A DNA stretch of 45,519 nucleotides from Alphaproteobacteria bacterium (GTDB taxonomy: Bacteria > Pseudomonadota > Alphaproteobacteria > SHVZ01): positions 1 to 45,519 of the forward strand of contig SHVZ01000018.1 of the NCBI GenBank assembly GCA_009694025.1, given 5' to 3'. The notes below the pieces were generated by a model. It was not told where the DNA came from. It was given only the letters and a program-made list of their open reading frames with translations, and searched no databases. A program made the position numbers and the translations under genes. Below are positions 1-9,029 of the stretch, one piece after another. Position 1 is the stretch's first letter, and every line of letters starts with the position of its first letter.

Positions 1-81
1 CGCGATCGTCCGCTGACCCTGGATCGCCTCGAGCGCCACCTTCGCCTTGAACTCGGCCGTAAACCGTCTGCGCGTCTTCAT
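1..81 (-). CDS. IS3-family transposase OrfA, N-terminal part (cut by window edge)
   Basis: Only the first 27 codons lie in the window; the gene runs off the left edge. The start is fixed by ATG at 81 with a good ribosome binding site (GAAGGA) just upstream. The peptide begins MKTRRRFTAEFKAKVALEAI, the standard opening of IS3-family OrfA proteins, whose helix-turn-helix binds the element ends. An OrfB reading frame would be expected beyond the window. Too short to know whether the element is intact. It is a different element from the decayed IS3 copy near 12 kb, whose end sequence differs. Confidence 0.8.
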   Translation of the reverse strand, partial: MKTRRRFTAEFKAKVALEAIQGQRTIA

Positions 82-142
82 CGGGGATCTTCCTTCTCGT
101 CGTCAGATCCACCTTAGCCCCCTGTCTCAGGAACCGGGACCA
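82..142 (-). mobile_element. Probable terminal region of the IS3-family element
   Basis: The stretch upstream of the OrfA start reads, on the minus strand from 142, TGGTCCCGGTTCCTGAGACA followed by a run of G. IS3-family elements begin with TG at their tips and have a leader of about 50-70 bases before orfA, so the element end is placed at about 142. The other end is outside the window, so neither the inverted repeat nor a target duplication can be verified. Confidence 0.45.
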
Positions 143-375
143 CCTCTCCCATCTCATCCAGTCCGGTTGCCGCCTCAGCCAAAAGGAAGCGCCGTTCCCT
201 GTGCCGCGTCAAGGCGCATTTCGTCTTCGGGTGGGGGAAATCCCTTGCAAATGCCGGTATCGGCACGCTTCTGAGGGATGAGGCGCGCCCGTTTCGCCGC
301 TTGAGCTTGCCATCGCCATCTGCCCCTCCCCGATCTAAACTTGGCTTAGCGAACAACCGACAGAGTGTGGAATCC
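143..375. other. Intergenic flank of the IS, no gene recognised
   Basis: Between the IS tip and the first permease I see no recognisable coding sequence. In-frame TTG (301) and GTG (367) codons precede the chosen permease start, but the extra N-terminus would be proline-rich and unlike permeases. If the operon once had a binding-protein gene or a native promoter immediately upstream, it is not here. Confidence 0.4.
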
Positions 376-1353
376 GTGGGCCGTCTCGACTTCGTCGCCA
401 GGCGACTGCTGAAAAGCGTGGCGATCCTGCTGGCCATAGTCGTCATGAACTTCCTCTTGATCCGGCTGGCGCCGGGCGATCCCGCGAGCGTGATCGCCGG
501 CGAGGCGGGCGCCGCCGATGAAAAGTTCATATCCCAGCTTCGCGAGCAATTCGGCCTCGACAAGCCGTTGACGACCCAGCTCGCCATCTATGTCGGCGGC
601 GTCGTCAGGTTCGACCTCGGGTGGTCCTACCGCAACCAACGTTCGGTCGCCGACATGGTCGGCGAGCGGCTGCCGGCGACGCTGCTCCTGACCGTCACCG
701 CCTTCATGCTGGCGCTCGGGGTCGGGGTCGGGCTCGGCGTGCTCGCCGCCACCAGGGTCGGCACATGGGCAGACAGCCTGGTCACGGTGGCGGCGCTCGG
801 GTTCTATGCGACGCCGCTCTTTTGGGTCGGGCTGATGGCGATCCTTCTCTTCTCCGTCAATCTCGGCTGGGTTCCGGCCTTCGGCATGCAGACCCTCGGC
901 GTCCAGATGACCGGCGCCGCGCGCGTGCTCGATGTCGCCCACCACCTGATCTTGCCGGCGCTGACGCTGGCGGTCTTCTTCGTCGCCATCTACGCCCGCC
1001 TGACGCGCGCGTCCATGCTGGAGGTGCAGGATATGGACTTCGTCCGCACTGCGCGGGCCAAGGGTCTCGCGCCCGCCCGCATCCTCCGCGCCCACACGCT
1101 CCGGAACGCGATCCTGCCCGTCATCACCTTCGCCGGCATTCAGGCGGGCCAGCTGGTCGGCGGCTCGATCGTGATCGAGACGGTCTTCGCCTGGCCCGGC
1201 ATCGGCCGGCTCGCCTTCGAGGCGCTGCTGCAACGTGACTACAATCTGCTGCTCGGCGTCTTCTTCCTGACCTCGGTGATGGTCATCGCCTTCAACCTGG
1301 TGACCGACCTCGTCTACTCTCTGGTCGACCCGCGCATCGAGGTGGGCTCGTGA
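376..1353 (+). CDS. Dpp/Opp-type ABC transporter permease (DppB-like)
   Basis: Inner-membrane permease of the peptide/opine/nickel ABC transporter family. I chose GTG at 376 (325 aa), which starts right before the first membrane helix (RRLLKSVAILLAIVVMNFLL) and gives the usual family length; TTG 301 would add 25 atypical residues. The family N-terminal signature is seen (LIRLAPGDPA, then LDKPLTTQLAIYVGGVVRFDLGWSYR), about six hydrophobic segments follow, and the cytoplasmic EAA loop (DFVRTARAKGLAPARILRAHTLRNAILP) contacts the ATPase. It overlaps the next permease by 4 bases (GTGA), so the two are translationally coupled. The substrate cannot be read from the permease; the downstream dehydrogenase suggests an N-methylated amine or amino acid. 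Confidence 0.9.
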   Translation: MGRLDFVARRLLKSVAILLAIVVMNFLLIRLAPGDPASVIAGEAGAADEKFISQLREQFGLDKPLTTQLAIYVGGVVRFDLGWSYRNQRSVADMVGERLPATLLLTVTAFMLALGVGVGLGVLAATRVGTWADSLVTVAALGFYATPLFWVGLMAILLFSVNLGWVPAFGMQTLGVQMTGAARVLDVAHHLILPALTLAVFFVAIYARLTRASMLEVQDMDFVRTARAKGLAPARILRAHTLRNAILPVITFAGIQAGQLVGGSIVIETVFAWPGIGRLAFEALLQRDYNLLLGVFFLTSVMVIAFNLVTDLVYSLVDPRIEVGS

Positions 1354-2186
1354 CGGAGCTCTGGCAGCGCTACCGCCGCAATAAGGGCGCCGTCGTCGGC
1401 CTCACGGTCCTGGCGTTCATCGTCGTCCTCGCCGGGATCGCACCGCTCCTCTTTCCGGCGAGCCCCTGGGAGATGGCGGGAGCGCCGTTCCAGCGACCGT
1501 TCGGCGAATTTCTACTTGGTACGGACATGCTCGGGCGCAACGTGCTTGCCGGCATCGTCCACGGCGCGCGCGTCTCGCTGATGGTCGGTGTAGTCTCGAC
1601 CTTCGTCGCCGTTACCCTCGGCCTCGCCCTCGGCGCGCTCGCCGGATATTTCGGCGGGGTCATCGACGACGCGCTCATGCGCTTCACCGAGTTCTTCCAG
1701 ACCATTCCGTCCTTCGTCTTCGCCATCGTGCTGGTCGCCATCTTTCGCCCCTCGATCGCCTCGATCGTCGCCGCCATCGCCATCGTCAGCTGGCCGCCGG
1801 TCGCGCGCCTGGTTCGCGGCGAGTTCCTTTCGCTCCGCCGGCGCGAGTTCGTGCAGGCGGCCGTCGTCGTCGGCGAGAGCCATCTCCGCATCATCCTCGG
1901 CCAGATCCTACCCAATGCGCTGTCGCCGGTGATCGTCATGGCGTCCCTGATGATCGCTTCAGCGATCCTGCTGGAGAGCGCCTTGAGCTTCCTCGGTCTC
2001 GGCGATCCCAACCTGATGAGCTGGGGCTACATGATCGGCGCGTCCCGCAGCGTCATGCGCCAGGCCTGGTGGATGTCGACGTTCCCGGGCATCGCCATCT
2101 TCCTGACGGTCCTAGCCCTCAACCTGGTCGGCGAGGGCCTTTCCGACGCGATGAATCCACGCCTTGCGCGAAAGGGCCGCACATGA
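1350..2186 (+). CDS. Dpp/Opp-type ABC transporter permease (DppC-like)
   Basis: Second inner-membrane permease, 278 aa, partner of the preceding DppB-like protein. The start is GTG 1350, overlapping the upstream stop. The N-terminus has the short cytoplasmic lead and first helix (RRNKGAVVGLTVLAFIVVLAG) followed by the family motif LLGTDMLGRNVLAGIVHGAR. The EAA loop is REFVQAAVVVGESHLRIILGQILPN, and the C-terminal LESALSFLGLGDPN motif is typical of DppC. The end overlaps the ATPase start by 4 bases (ATGA). Strong family match; substrate unknown. Confidence 0.92.
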   Translation: MTELWQRYRRNKGAVVGLTVLAFIVVLAGIAPLLFPASPWEMAGAPFQRPFGEFLLGTDMLGRNVLAGIVHGARVSLMVGVVSTFVAVTLGLALGALAGYFGGVIDDALMRFTEFFQTIPSFVFAIVLVAIFRPSIASIVAAIAIVSWPPVARLVRGEFLSLRRREFVQAAVVVGESHLRIILGQILPNALSPVIVMASLMIASAILLESALSFLGLGDPNLMSWGYMIGASRSVMRQAWWMSTFPGIAIFLTVLALNLVGEGLSDAMNPRLARKGRT

Positions 2187-3790
2187 CCGAGGCGCTTCTT
2201 TCGGTCCGCGGCCTGACCATCGACCTGCCGCCGGGCTCGGATCGGCCGCATGCGGTCGAGGACATCAGCTTCGACCTCTTCGAGAACGAGATCCTCTGCC
2301 TGGTCGGCGAGTCCGGTTCCGGCAAGTCGCTGACCGCGGCCGCGGTGATGGGCCTCCTGCCGCAGCCCTCGGTCAGGCCGTCGGCCGGACAGCTCCTGTT
2401 CGAGGGACGGAACCTACTGGAGCTCGACGAGGACGAATGGCGGACGCTCCGCGGCCGGCGCTTCGGCATGATCTTTCAAGAGCCGATGACCGCGCTCAAC
2501 CCGGTGATGCGGGTCTCCAATCAGATCCTCGAGGTGCTGGAGGCCCATGGCGAGCCCGGCGGACCCGAGCGGGTGATGGAGCTGCTAAACGCGGTCAACC
2601 TGCCCGACCCCGAGCATCTCAAATCGGCCTACCCGCACCACCTCTCGGGCGGCCAGCGCCAGCGGGTGATGATCGCGATCGCGCTGGCGCTCCGGCCGAC
2701 CATCCTGATCGCCGACGAACCAACCACCGCGCTCGACGTCACCACCCAGGCGCAGATCCTGGCGCTGATCCGCCAGCTGCAGTCCGAACGCCAGATGGGC
2801 GTCCTCTTCATCACCCACGATTTCGGCGTCGTCGCCGAGATCGCCGATCGGGTCGCGGTCATGCAGCATGGCCGCATCGTCGAGCTCGGAACCAAGGACC
2901 AGGTGCTGGAGCACCCGCGGCACGACTACACCCAGCGGCTGATCCGGGCGGTGCCGACGCTCGATCCGCCGGAGCGCCGCCCGCTCGACCGGGTGCAGAC
3001 CGTGCTGTCGGTCAAGGGCCTCGGCAAGACCTACCGGACCCAGGGCGGCCTCTTCCGCCCGCGCCGGGTGGTCGCCGCGGCGAAGAACGTGACGCTCTCG
3101 ATCCGGAAAGGCGAGACCCTGGGTCTGGTCGGCGAGTCCGGATCCGGCAAGACCACGGTCGGCCGCTGCATCATCCGCCTGATCGATTCCGATGCCGGCC
3201 GTATCGACTTCCACGGGGTCGATCTCAACGCTTTTCGCGGCCGCGCGCTTCGGCCCTATCGCAAGCGCGTGCAGATGATCTTCCAGGATCCTTTCGGCTC
3301 GCTGAACCCGCGCCACAGGGTCGGCGAGATCATCTCCGCCGGCCCCATCGCCTTCGGTACGTCGAAGACCGAGGCGATGAAGCGGGCGCAGGAATTGCTG
3401 CAGCTCGTCGGCCTCGACCCTACGGTCGTCGACCGCTATCCGCACGAGTTCTCCGGCGGCCAGCGCCAGCGCATCGGCATCGCCCGCGCCCTCGCTCTCC
3501 AGCCCGATCTCCTGATCGCCGACGAGCCGGTGTCCGCCCTCGACGTCTCGGTCCAGGCGCAGGTTCTCGATCTGCTCGCCGACATCAAGCGTCGCCTCAA
3601 TCTCTCCATGCTGTTCATCACCCACGATCTCCGAGTCGCCGCCCAGGTCTGCGACCGGGTCGCAGTGATGTACCAGGGGGAGATCGTCGAGCAGGGATCG
3701 ACCGGCGAGCTGTTCCGCCACCCGACCCATCCCTATACGCGGGCGCTGCTCGACTCCATTCCCGGCAGGCACTGGCGGGCGCGGGCCTAG
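2183..3790 (+). CDS. Fused double ATPase of Dpp-type ABC transporter (DppD-DppF)
   Basis: 535 aa protein carrying two complete ABC nucleotide-binding domains, powering the two upstream permeases. The start is ATG 2183, overlapping the previous stop; a longer reading frame from 2069 is only the shadow of the permease gene. Domain 1: Walker A GESGSGKS at 42-49, signature LSGGQ at 154-158, Walker B ILIADEP from 174. Domain 2: Walker A GESGSGKT from 317, signature FSGGQ from 423, Walker B LLIADEP from 443. Each domain ends with the oligopeptide-family C-terminal segment ([13 protein letters not shown] and [13 protein letters not shown]). Single-chain DppDF fusions like this (GsiA/YejF type) are common in proteobacteria. 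Confidence 0.93.
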   Translation: MTEALLSVRGLTIDLPPGSDRPHAVEDISFDLFENEILCLVGESGSGKSLTAAAVMGLLPQPSVRPSAGQLLFEGRNLLELDEDEWRTLRGRRFGMIFQEPMTALNPVMRVSNQILEVLEAHGEPGGPERVMELLNAVNLPDPEHLKSAYPHHLSGGQRQRVMIAIALALRPTILIADEPTTALDVTTQAQILALIRQLQSERQMGVLFITHDFGVVAEIADRVAVMQHGRIVELGTKDQVLEHPRHDYTQRLIRAVPTLDPPERRPLDRVQTVLSVKGLGKTYRTQGGLFRPRRVVAAAKNVTLSIRKGETLGLVGESGSGKTTVGRCIIRLIDSDAGRIDFHGVDLNAFRGRALRPYRKRVQMIFQDPFGSLNPRHRVGEIISAGPIAFGTSKTEAMKRAQELLQLVGLDPTVVDRYPHEFSGGQRQRIGIARALALQPDLLIADEPVSALDVSVQAQVLDLLADIKRRLNLSMLFITHDLRVAAQVCDRVAVMYQGEIVEQGSTGELFRHPTHPYTRALLDSIPGRHWRARA

Positions 3791-3844
3791 GAACGCGCAA
3801 TCGCGCTCGGCAAGCGGACGGCGCTTCGCCTATGTTGCAGGGCG

Positions 3845-4738
3845 ATGATGAAGATTGCCGCGTCCGACCCTGATCTCGACCGCGTCCGCCGCCTTCCGTG
3901 CTGGCGGGGAAGCGTCAGCTTCGAGCCTCTCGGCGGGGGCTTGAGCAACCGCAACTACCGCGCTCGCGACGCCGAGGGCGACTGGGTCGTCCGGATCGCC
4001 GGCGAGGTGCCGGAGCATGGCATCGTCCGGGCCAACGACATCGCCGCGAGCCGTGCCGCCGCCGCCGCCGGGATCGCGCCGGAGCTGCGATACGCCGAGG
4101 CCGACATCCTCATCATCCGCTTCGTCGGCGGACGGACGCTGACCGAAGCCGATGTCCGGGACGCCTCGACCCGCCTCCGCATCGTCGATCTCCTCGGACG
4201 CGCGCACCGGGAGATCGGCCGGCACCTGCGCGGCCCGGCGGTCATGTTCTGGGTCTTCCACGCGCTCCGAGACTACGCCGCCCAGCTCCAGGATACCGCC
4301 GACGGCCGCGATCTCGACCGCTTGATGACGGCCGCCGCCGGCCTTGAGCAGGCGGTCGGTCGGATCGACGTGGTCTTCGGCCACAACGACCTCCTTCCGG
4401 CCAACATCATCGACGACGGAAGCCGGCTCTGGCTGATCGACTGGGAGTATGCCGGCTACGGCTCGCCGCTCTTCGATCTCGGCAACCTCGCCGGCAACTC
4501 GCAGCTCGACGAGGCTGCCTGGCGCGACCTGCTGGCCGCCTACCACGGCCGGCCGGCCGATGCCGGTCTCCTTCGCCGCGCTGGCGCCATGCGGGTCGCC
4601 TCGATCCTGCGCGAGTCCCTATGGGCGCGCGTTGCCAAGCGCCATCGCCGGGTCGCTGTCGACTTCGACGCCTATGCGGCGGAGCATCTCGCCCGCTTCT
4701 CGATCGCCCATCGCGCCTTCCTCGAGGAGCACGGATGA
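3845..4738 (+). CDS. APH/choline-kinase-like phosphotransferase
   Basis: 297 aa member of the aminoglycoside phosphotransferase/choline kinase superfamily, predicted to move phosphate from ATP to a small alcohol or amino-alcohol. Visible motifs: glycine-rich N-lobe loop (LGGGLSNRNYRAR, 29-41), catalytic HNDLLPAN at 180-187 (D182 as base, N187 as metal ligand) and the metal-binding D199 in LIDWEYAGYG. The start is ATG 3845 (ATG 3848 equally possible). It lies 54 bases after the ATPase and overlaps the dehydrogenase by 4 bases, so it belongs to the transporter operon. Choline or ethanolamine kinase activity would fit a methylamine pathway, but the substrate is inferred. Confidence 0.8.
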   Translation: MMKIAASDPDLDRVRRLPCWRGSVSFEPLGGGLSNRNYRARDAEGDWVVRIAGEVPEHGIVRANDIAASRAAAAAGIAPELRYAEADILIIRFVGGRTLTEADVRDASTRLRIVDLLGRAHREIGRHLRGPAVMFWVFHALRDYAAQLQDTADGRDLDRLMTAAAGLEQAVGRIDVVFGHNDLLPANIIDDGSRLWLIDWEYAGYGSPLFDLGNLAGNSQLDEAAWRDLLAAYHGRPADAGLLRRAGAMRVASILRESLWARVAKRHRRVAVDFDAYAAEHLARFSIAHRAFLEEHG

Positions 4739-7164
4739 CCGCGTTTCCCCGCCATGCCCGAGCCGTCGTCATCGGCGGCGGCATCATCGGCTGCTCGGTC
4801 GCCTACCACCTGGGGAAGCTGGGTTACCGCGAGGTTCTGCTGCTCGAGCGCCACAAGCTGACCAGCGGCTCGTCCTTCCATGCCGCCGGGCTCATCGGTC
4901 AGCTCCGCACGTCCGCCAACATCACCCAGCTCCTCAAGTACTCGGTCGAGCTCTACCACTCGATCGAAGCGGAGACCGGCCAGGCGACCGGCTGGAAGCG
5001 GAACGGCGGGCTCCGTCTCGCCTGCAACCGGGAACGGCTGACCGAGATCAAGCGTCAGGCGACCACGGCCCGCTCCTTCGGCCTGGAGATGCACCTGCTG
5101 ACGCCGGCGGAGGCGAAGAAGCTGTGGCCGCTGATGGACATCGGCGACCTGGTCGGCGCTGCCTTCCTGCCGACCGATGGTCAGGCCAGCCCCTCCGACC
5201 TGACGCAGGCGCTCGCCAAGGGCGCGCGCATGAACGGCGTCACCATCGTCGAGGACGTGCCGGTGACGTCAATTAAAGTGAAGGACGGCCGCGCCGTCGG
5301 CGTCTCGACGCCGCTCGGCGACGTCGCCTGCGATGCCGTGGTCAACTGCGCCGGTCAGTGGGCGCGCGAGATCGGCCGGCTCGCCGGCGTCTCCGTGCCC
5401 CTGGTCTCGGTCCAGCACCAGTACCTGATCACCGAGCCGATGGGCGCGCCCCGCGATCTGCCGACGCTCCGCGATCCCGATCGCCTGATCTACTTCAAGG
5501 AAGAGGTCGGCGGCCTGGTCATGGGCGGCTACGAGCCGAACCCGATCCCCTGGGCCGAGAACGGTATCCCGGAGGGCTTCCACTTCACCCTCCTCAATCC
5601 GGACTGGGATCACTTCGAGCCGCTGATGGCGGAAGCCTTGGCACGGGTGCCGGGCCTGGAGACCGCCGGGATCAAGCAGCTCCTCAACGGTCCCGAGAGC
5701 TTCACGCCAGACGGCAACTTCATCCTGGGCGAGGCGCCGGAGGTCGAGGGCTTCTATGTCGGTGCCGGCTTCAACGCCTTCGGCATCGCATCAGCCGGCG
5801 GCGCCGGCAAGGCGCTTGCCGAGTGGATCGCCGGAGGCGAGCCGCCGATGGATCTCTGGCCGGTCGACATCCGCCGCTTCGGCCGGCCGCATCGCGACGC
5901 CGGCTGGGTCCGCACGCGCACGCTCGAAGCCTATGCCAAGCACTACACCATGGCTTGGCCGTTCGAGGAGATGAGGTCGGCACGGCCGACCCGGGTCTCG
6001 CCGCTCTACCTCCGCCTCAAGGACGAAGGCGCGGTCTTCGGCGAGAAGCTCGGCTGGGAACGGCCGAGCTGGTTCGCGCCGCCGGGTATCGAGGCCAAGG
6101 ATGTCTACTCCTACGGCCGTCAGAACTGGTTCGCCCACGTGGGCTCCGAGCACCGGGCGTGCCGGGAGACTGCGGCACTATTCGACCAGACCTCCTTCGC
6201 CAAGTTCGAGCTTGTCGGGCGCGACGCCGAGAACGCGCTCCAATGGATCTGCGCCAACGACGTTGCCAAGCCGCCGGGCCGTCTCACCTACACCCAGATG
6301 CTCGACAAGAAGGGCGGCATCGCATGCGACCTGACGGTCGCGCGCTTGGCCGACGACGCATTCTATATCGTCACCGGCACCGGCTTCGCCACCCACGACT
6401 TCGCCTGGATCCGCCGCAACATTCCCGTGGGGCTGGACGCACGCCTGATCGACGTGACCTCCGCCTACGCCGTGCTGGCGCTGATGGGTCCGCGCGCGCG
6501 CGACGTATTGCAGGCGGTGACCCGCGACGACCTCTCCTTCCCCTTCGGCCAGTGGCGGGAGGTCAACGTCGCCGGCGTCGCCGTTCGCGCGCTTCGCGTC
6601 ACCTACGTCGGCGAGCTCGGCTGGGAGCTGCACCTGCCGGTCGAGGGGGCGCTGGCCGTCTTCGAGCGTCTGACCGAGGCCGGCCGCCCGCACGGCCTCG
6701 TCAACGGCGGCTATCGGGCGATCGAATCCCTCCGCCTGGAGAAAGGCTACCGCGCCTGGGGCAGCGACGTCGGCCCCGACCACACGCCGCTGGAGGCGGG
6801 CCTCGGCTGGGCGGTGAAGCTGTCGAAGCCGATCCCCTTCCTCGGACGGGACGCGATCGCGGCGCAGAAGTCGGGGCCGCTGAAGAAGCGGCTCGCCGGC
6901 TTCACGGCCGATCCCCAGATCGTCCTCCTTGGCCGCGAGACCATCTACCGCAACGGCGAGCGCGTCGGCTGGCTCACCTCGGGCGGCTTCGGCTACACTG
7001 TCGGCCGTTCCATAGGCTACGGCTATGTCCGGCGGGCCGACGGCGTATCCGACGACTTCCTTCTCTCAGGCAGCTATGAGCTGGAAGTGGCGACTGAACG
7101 CGTTGCGACCAGGCTTCATTTGGCGCCGCTGTACGATCCGAAAGGCGAGCGCATCAAAGCATGA
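4735..7164 (+). CDS. Dimethylglycine/sarcosine dehydrogenase-like FAD and GcvT fusion
   Basis: 809 aa two-part oxidative demethylase. The first half (about 1-370) is an FAD-dependent oxidoreductase: Rossmann motif GGGIIG at 14-19, acidic strand end LLLERH, then TSGSSFHAAGL with H49 at the position where dimethylglycine and sarcosine dehydrogenases attach FAD covalently. A bridging domain follows, then a GcvT-like folate-binding part (about 440-800: CRETAALFDQTSFAKFEL, VTYVGELGWELHLP, EKGYRAWGSDVGPDHTPLEAGLGW). Enzymes of this design oxidise an N-methyl group and pass the formaldehyde unit to tetrahydrofolate. The start is ATG 4735, coupled to the kinase-like gene. Exact substrate (dimethylglycine, sarcosine or another N-methyl compound) is not determined. 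Confidence 0.88.
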   Translation: MTAFPRHARAVVIGGGIIGCSVAYHLGKLGYREVLLLERHKLTSGSSFHAAGLIGQLRTSANITQLLKYSVELYHSIEAETGQATGWKRNGGLRLACNRERLTEIKRQATTARSFGLEMHLLTPAEAKKLWPLMDIGDLVGAAFLPTDGQASPSDLTQALAKGARMNGVTIVEDVPVTSIKVKDGRAVGVSTPLGDVACDAVVNCAGQWAREIGRLAGVSVPLVSVQHQYLITEPMGAPRDLPTLRDPDRLIYFKEEVGGLVMGGYEPNPIPWAENGIPEGFHFTLLNPDWDHFEPLMAEALARVPGLETAGIKQLLNGPESFTPDGNFILGEAPEVEGFYVGAGFNAFGIASAGGAGKALAEWIAGGEPPMDLWPVDIRRFGRPHRDAGWVRTRTLEAYAKHYTMAWPFEEMRSARPTRVSPLYLRLKDEGAVFGEKLGWERPSWFAPPGIEAKDVYSYGRQNWFAHVGSEHRACRETAALFDQTSFAKFELVGRDAENALQWICANDVAKPPGRLTYTQMLDKKGGIACDLTVARLADDAFYIVTGTGFATHDFAWIRRNIPVGLDARLIDVTSAYAVLALMGPRARDVLQAVTRDDLSFPFGQWREVNVAGVAVRALRVTYVGELGWELHLPVEGALAVFERLTEAGRPHGLVNGGYRAIESLRLEKGYRAWGSDVGPDHTPLEAGLGWAVKLSKPIPFLGRDAIAAQKSGPLKKRLAGFTADPQIVLLGRETIYRNGERVGWLTSGGFGYTVGRSIGYGYVRRADGVSDDFLLSGSYELEVATERVATRLHLAPLYDPKGERIKA

Positions 7165-7250
7165 GCAAGGACCGCCGTCCGCCGAAGGCCGACCCAGGCG
7201 TCGTCTTTCCCTACGGTTGAGGTCTATCTTCGTAGTGGGATGAACGAACC

Positions 7251-8165
7251 ATGAGGCAGCAGACGACCCTGTCCCAGTCCCGGCGCTGGTATGCCGAAGA
7301 GCTGAGAGTGACCTCGCCCGTGCGGCGGAACGAGGCTGTCATCGACGCATTCGCCGTGGTCCCGCGCGAACGCTTCCTCGGCCCAGGGCCCTGGCGCCTG
7401 CTGCCGTCGACGAGGCCGGACGACGCCTACCTGACGCCCGACGACGATCCGAGCTGGCTCTATCACGATGTCCTCGTCGTCATCGACGCGAAGCGTCGTC
7501 TCAACAACGGCCAGCCGAGCCTGTGGGCGCGGCTGCTCGATCAGCTCGACCTCAAGCGTGGCGAGCGGGTGCTGCAGATCGGCGCCGGCACCGGCTATTA
7601 CACGGCGATCCTGGCCGAGATGGTCGGCGCCGAGGGTACCGTTGTCGCCGTCGAGCACGATCGGGACCTGGCCGAGCGCGCCGAGGACAACGTGGCACCC
7701 TGGCCGCAGGTCGAGGTCGTCACCGGCGACGGCACGACCTATGACCCGGGCAAGGTCGATGTCATCGTCGCCTTCGCCGGCGCCACCCACCCCGCCCCGC
7801 ATTGGCTCGACCGCCTCAAGCCGGGTGGGCGCCTGCTGATGGCGTTGACCGGCGACAACTGGTGGGGCTTCATCCTCAAGACGACCCGTACTCCGTCCGG
7901 CTTCCGGGCCGAATCCCTGGGCGGCGTCGGGATCTTCCACTGCGTCGGCGGCCGCGACCCGAAGGCCGCCAAGCGGCTGCAGAAGGCGATCGCTGGGCTT
8001 CGCGGCAAGCCGGTCCCAATCCGCTCACTCCATCTCGGCAAGCCGCCGGCGGACAAGAAAGATCGGGTCTGGTATGCGGGCCCGGGCTTCTGGCTCGCGG
8101 CCGGCAAGGCCACGCGGGCGCCTCGCGCACCGGCGGCGGCCCGTTCGAGGAAGGCGGGTTCCTGA
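7251..8165 (+). CDS. Protein-L-isoaspartate O-methyltransferase-like protein
   Basis: 304 aa SAM-dependent methyltransferase of the PIMT/PCMT family. The N-terminal half has the family layout: VIDAFAVVPRERFLGPG (about 29-45), then a NGQPSLWARLLDQLDL helix. Motif I VLQIGAGTGYYT lies near 107-118, followed by VVAVEHDRDLAERA (the SAM ribose-binding acidic strand). The C-terminal third is an extension unlike the short E. coli enzyme and ends in a basic Ala/Arg tail. Classical PIMT repairs isoaspartyl residues; the divergent C-terminus means the real substrate may differ. It heads a tight run with the MBL-fold and oxygenase-like genes. Confidence 0.75.
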   Translation: MRQQTTLSQSRRWYAEELRVTSPVRRNEAVIDAFAVVPRERFLGPGPWRLLPSTRPDDAYLTPDDDPSWLYHDVLVVIDAKRRLNNGQPSLWARLLDQLDLKRGERVLQIGAGTGYYTAILAEMVGAEGTVVAVEHDRDLAERAEDNVAPWPQVEVVTGDGTTYDPGKVDVIVAFAGATHPAPHWLDRLKPGGRLLMALTGDNWWGFILKTTRTPSGFRAESLGGVGIFHCVGGRDPKAAKRLQKAIAGLRGKPVPIRSLHLGKPPADKKDRVWYAGPGFWLAAGKATRAPRAPAAARSRKAGS

Positions 8166-8232
8166 CCTTCCGAGCGCAGCCGGGCTTGGCAAGGCCGAAG
8201 GCGCCGGGCACCATCGCCGCCGGAGGTGACCC

Positions 8233-9027
8233 ATGTGCCTGCTGGTCCGTGCTCTCGCCGTTGTTCTCGCCGCGGCCTTCGCCCGCGACGCCGCCGCCAC
8301 CTGCCAAGCCATCGCTTCACGGCCGACGTCCCTGCCCCAACTTGCATCGCTCTCACCGCAGGCGTTGGCGCAGGGCGAGATCGGCCTCACCTTCATCGGC
8401 CATTCCAGCTTTCTGATCGAGAGCCCGCAGGGCGTCACCATCGTCACCGACTACAACGACTACGTCCGCCCGAAGTTCCCGCCGACCATCGCCACCATGA
8501 ACGTCGCGCACACCACCCACTACAGCGCCGCCCCCGATCCCCGGATCAAGCACGTGCTCCGTGGCTGGAACCCGACGGGCGCGGCACCGGCCCGCCACGA
8601 GCTCGCCGAGCGCGACGTCTTCGTCCGCAACGTCCCGACCAACATCCGGAGCTGGGAAGGCGGCACGCGCATCAACGGCAACTCGATCTTCATCTTCGAG
8701 GTCGCCGACCTCTGCCTCGTCCATCTCGGCCACCTGCACCACGAGCTGACCCGCGAGGATCTCGGCGTCATCGGCGAGGTCGACGTGCTGATGGTGCCGG
8801 TCGACGGCGGCGTGACCATGACCCAGTTCGAGATGGCCGATGTCGTCAGGAACATCCGCCCGCGCATGGTGATCCCCATGCACTTCTTCGGTCCGCACCG
8901 GCTGGAACACTTCATCTCGGCTCTGTCCGGCCACTACTCGGTCAGGCGCAGCCCGACGCCTCACGTCGTGCTGACCCGCCAGACCATGCCGGACCCGCCC
9001 GAGCTCCTGGTGTTGCTGGGCTACTGA
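8233..9027 (+). CDS. Secreted metallo-beta-lactamase-fold protein (UlaG-like)
   Basis: 264 aa. The N-terminus is a signal peptide (LLVRALAVVLAAAFARDAAA), so the protein should act in the periplasm. The rest is an MBL-fold of the L-ascorbate-lactonase/UlaG type, in which the first histidine motif is simpler than HxHxDH: opening strand LTFIGHSSFLIES, histidines H93 and H96 (AHTTHYSA), H164/H167/H169 (VHLGHLHHE), D191 (VPVDGG) and H217 (IPMHFFG) are candidate metal ligands. The reaction is unknown; hydrolysis of an ester, lactone or phosphodiester bond is plausible. It sits 67 bases after the PIMT-like gene and 2 bases before the oxygenase-like gene. Confidence 0.8.
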   Translation: MCLLVRALAVVLAAAFARDAAATCQAIASRPTSLPQLASLSPQALAQGEIGLTFIGHSSFLIESPQGVTIVTDYNDYVRPKFPPTIATMNVAHTTHYSAAPDPRIKHVLRGWNPTGAAPARHELAERDVFVRNVPTNIRSWEGGTRINGNSIFIFEVADLCLVHLGHLHHELTREDLGVIGEVDVLMVPVDGGVTMTQFEMADVVRNIRPRMVIPMHFFGPHRLEHFISALSGHYSVRRSPTPHVVLTRQTMPDPPELLVLLGY

Positions 9028-9029
9028 GC

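Noticed and set aside
301..375. TTG start at 301 for the first permease
   Set aside because: Adds 25 atypical residues before the first membrane helix; GTG 376 gives the usual family length.
114..587. Minus-strand open frame over the start of the first permease
   Set aside because: No recognisable protein family; overlaps the permease gene and the IS flank.
2164..3873. 569-codon open frame opposite-phase to the double ATPase
   Set aside because: Overlaps the ATPase genes with Walker and signature motifs in the other frame; Arg/Ala/Gly-rich shadow.
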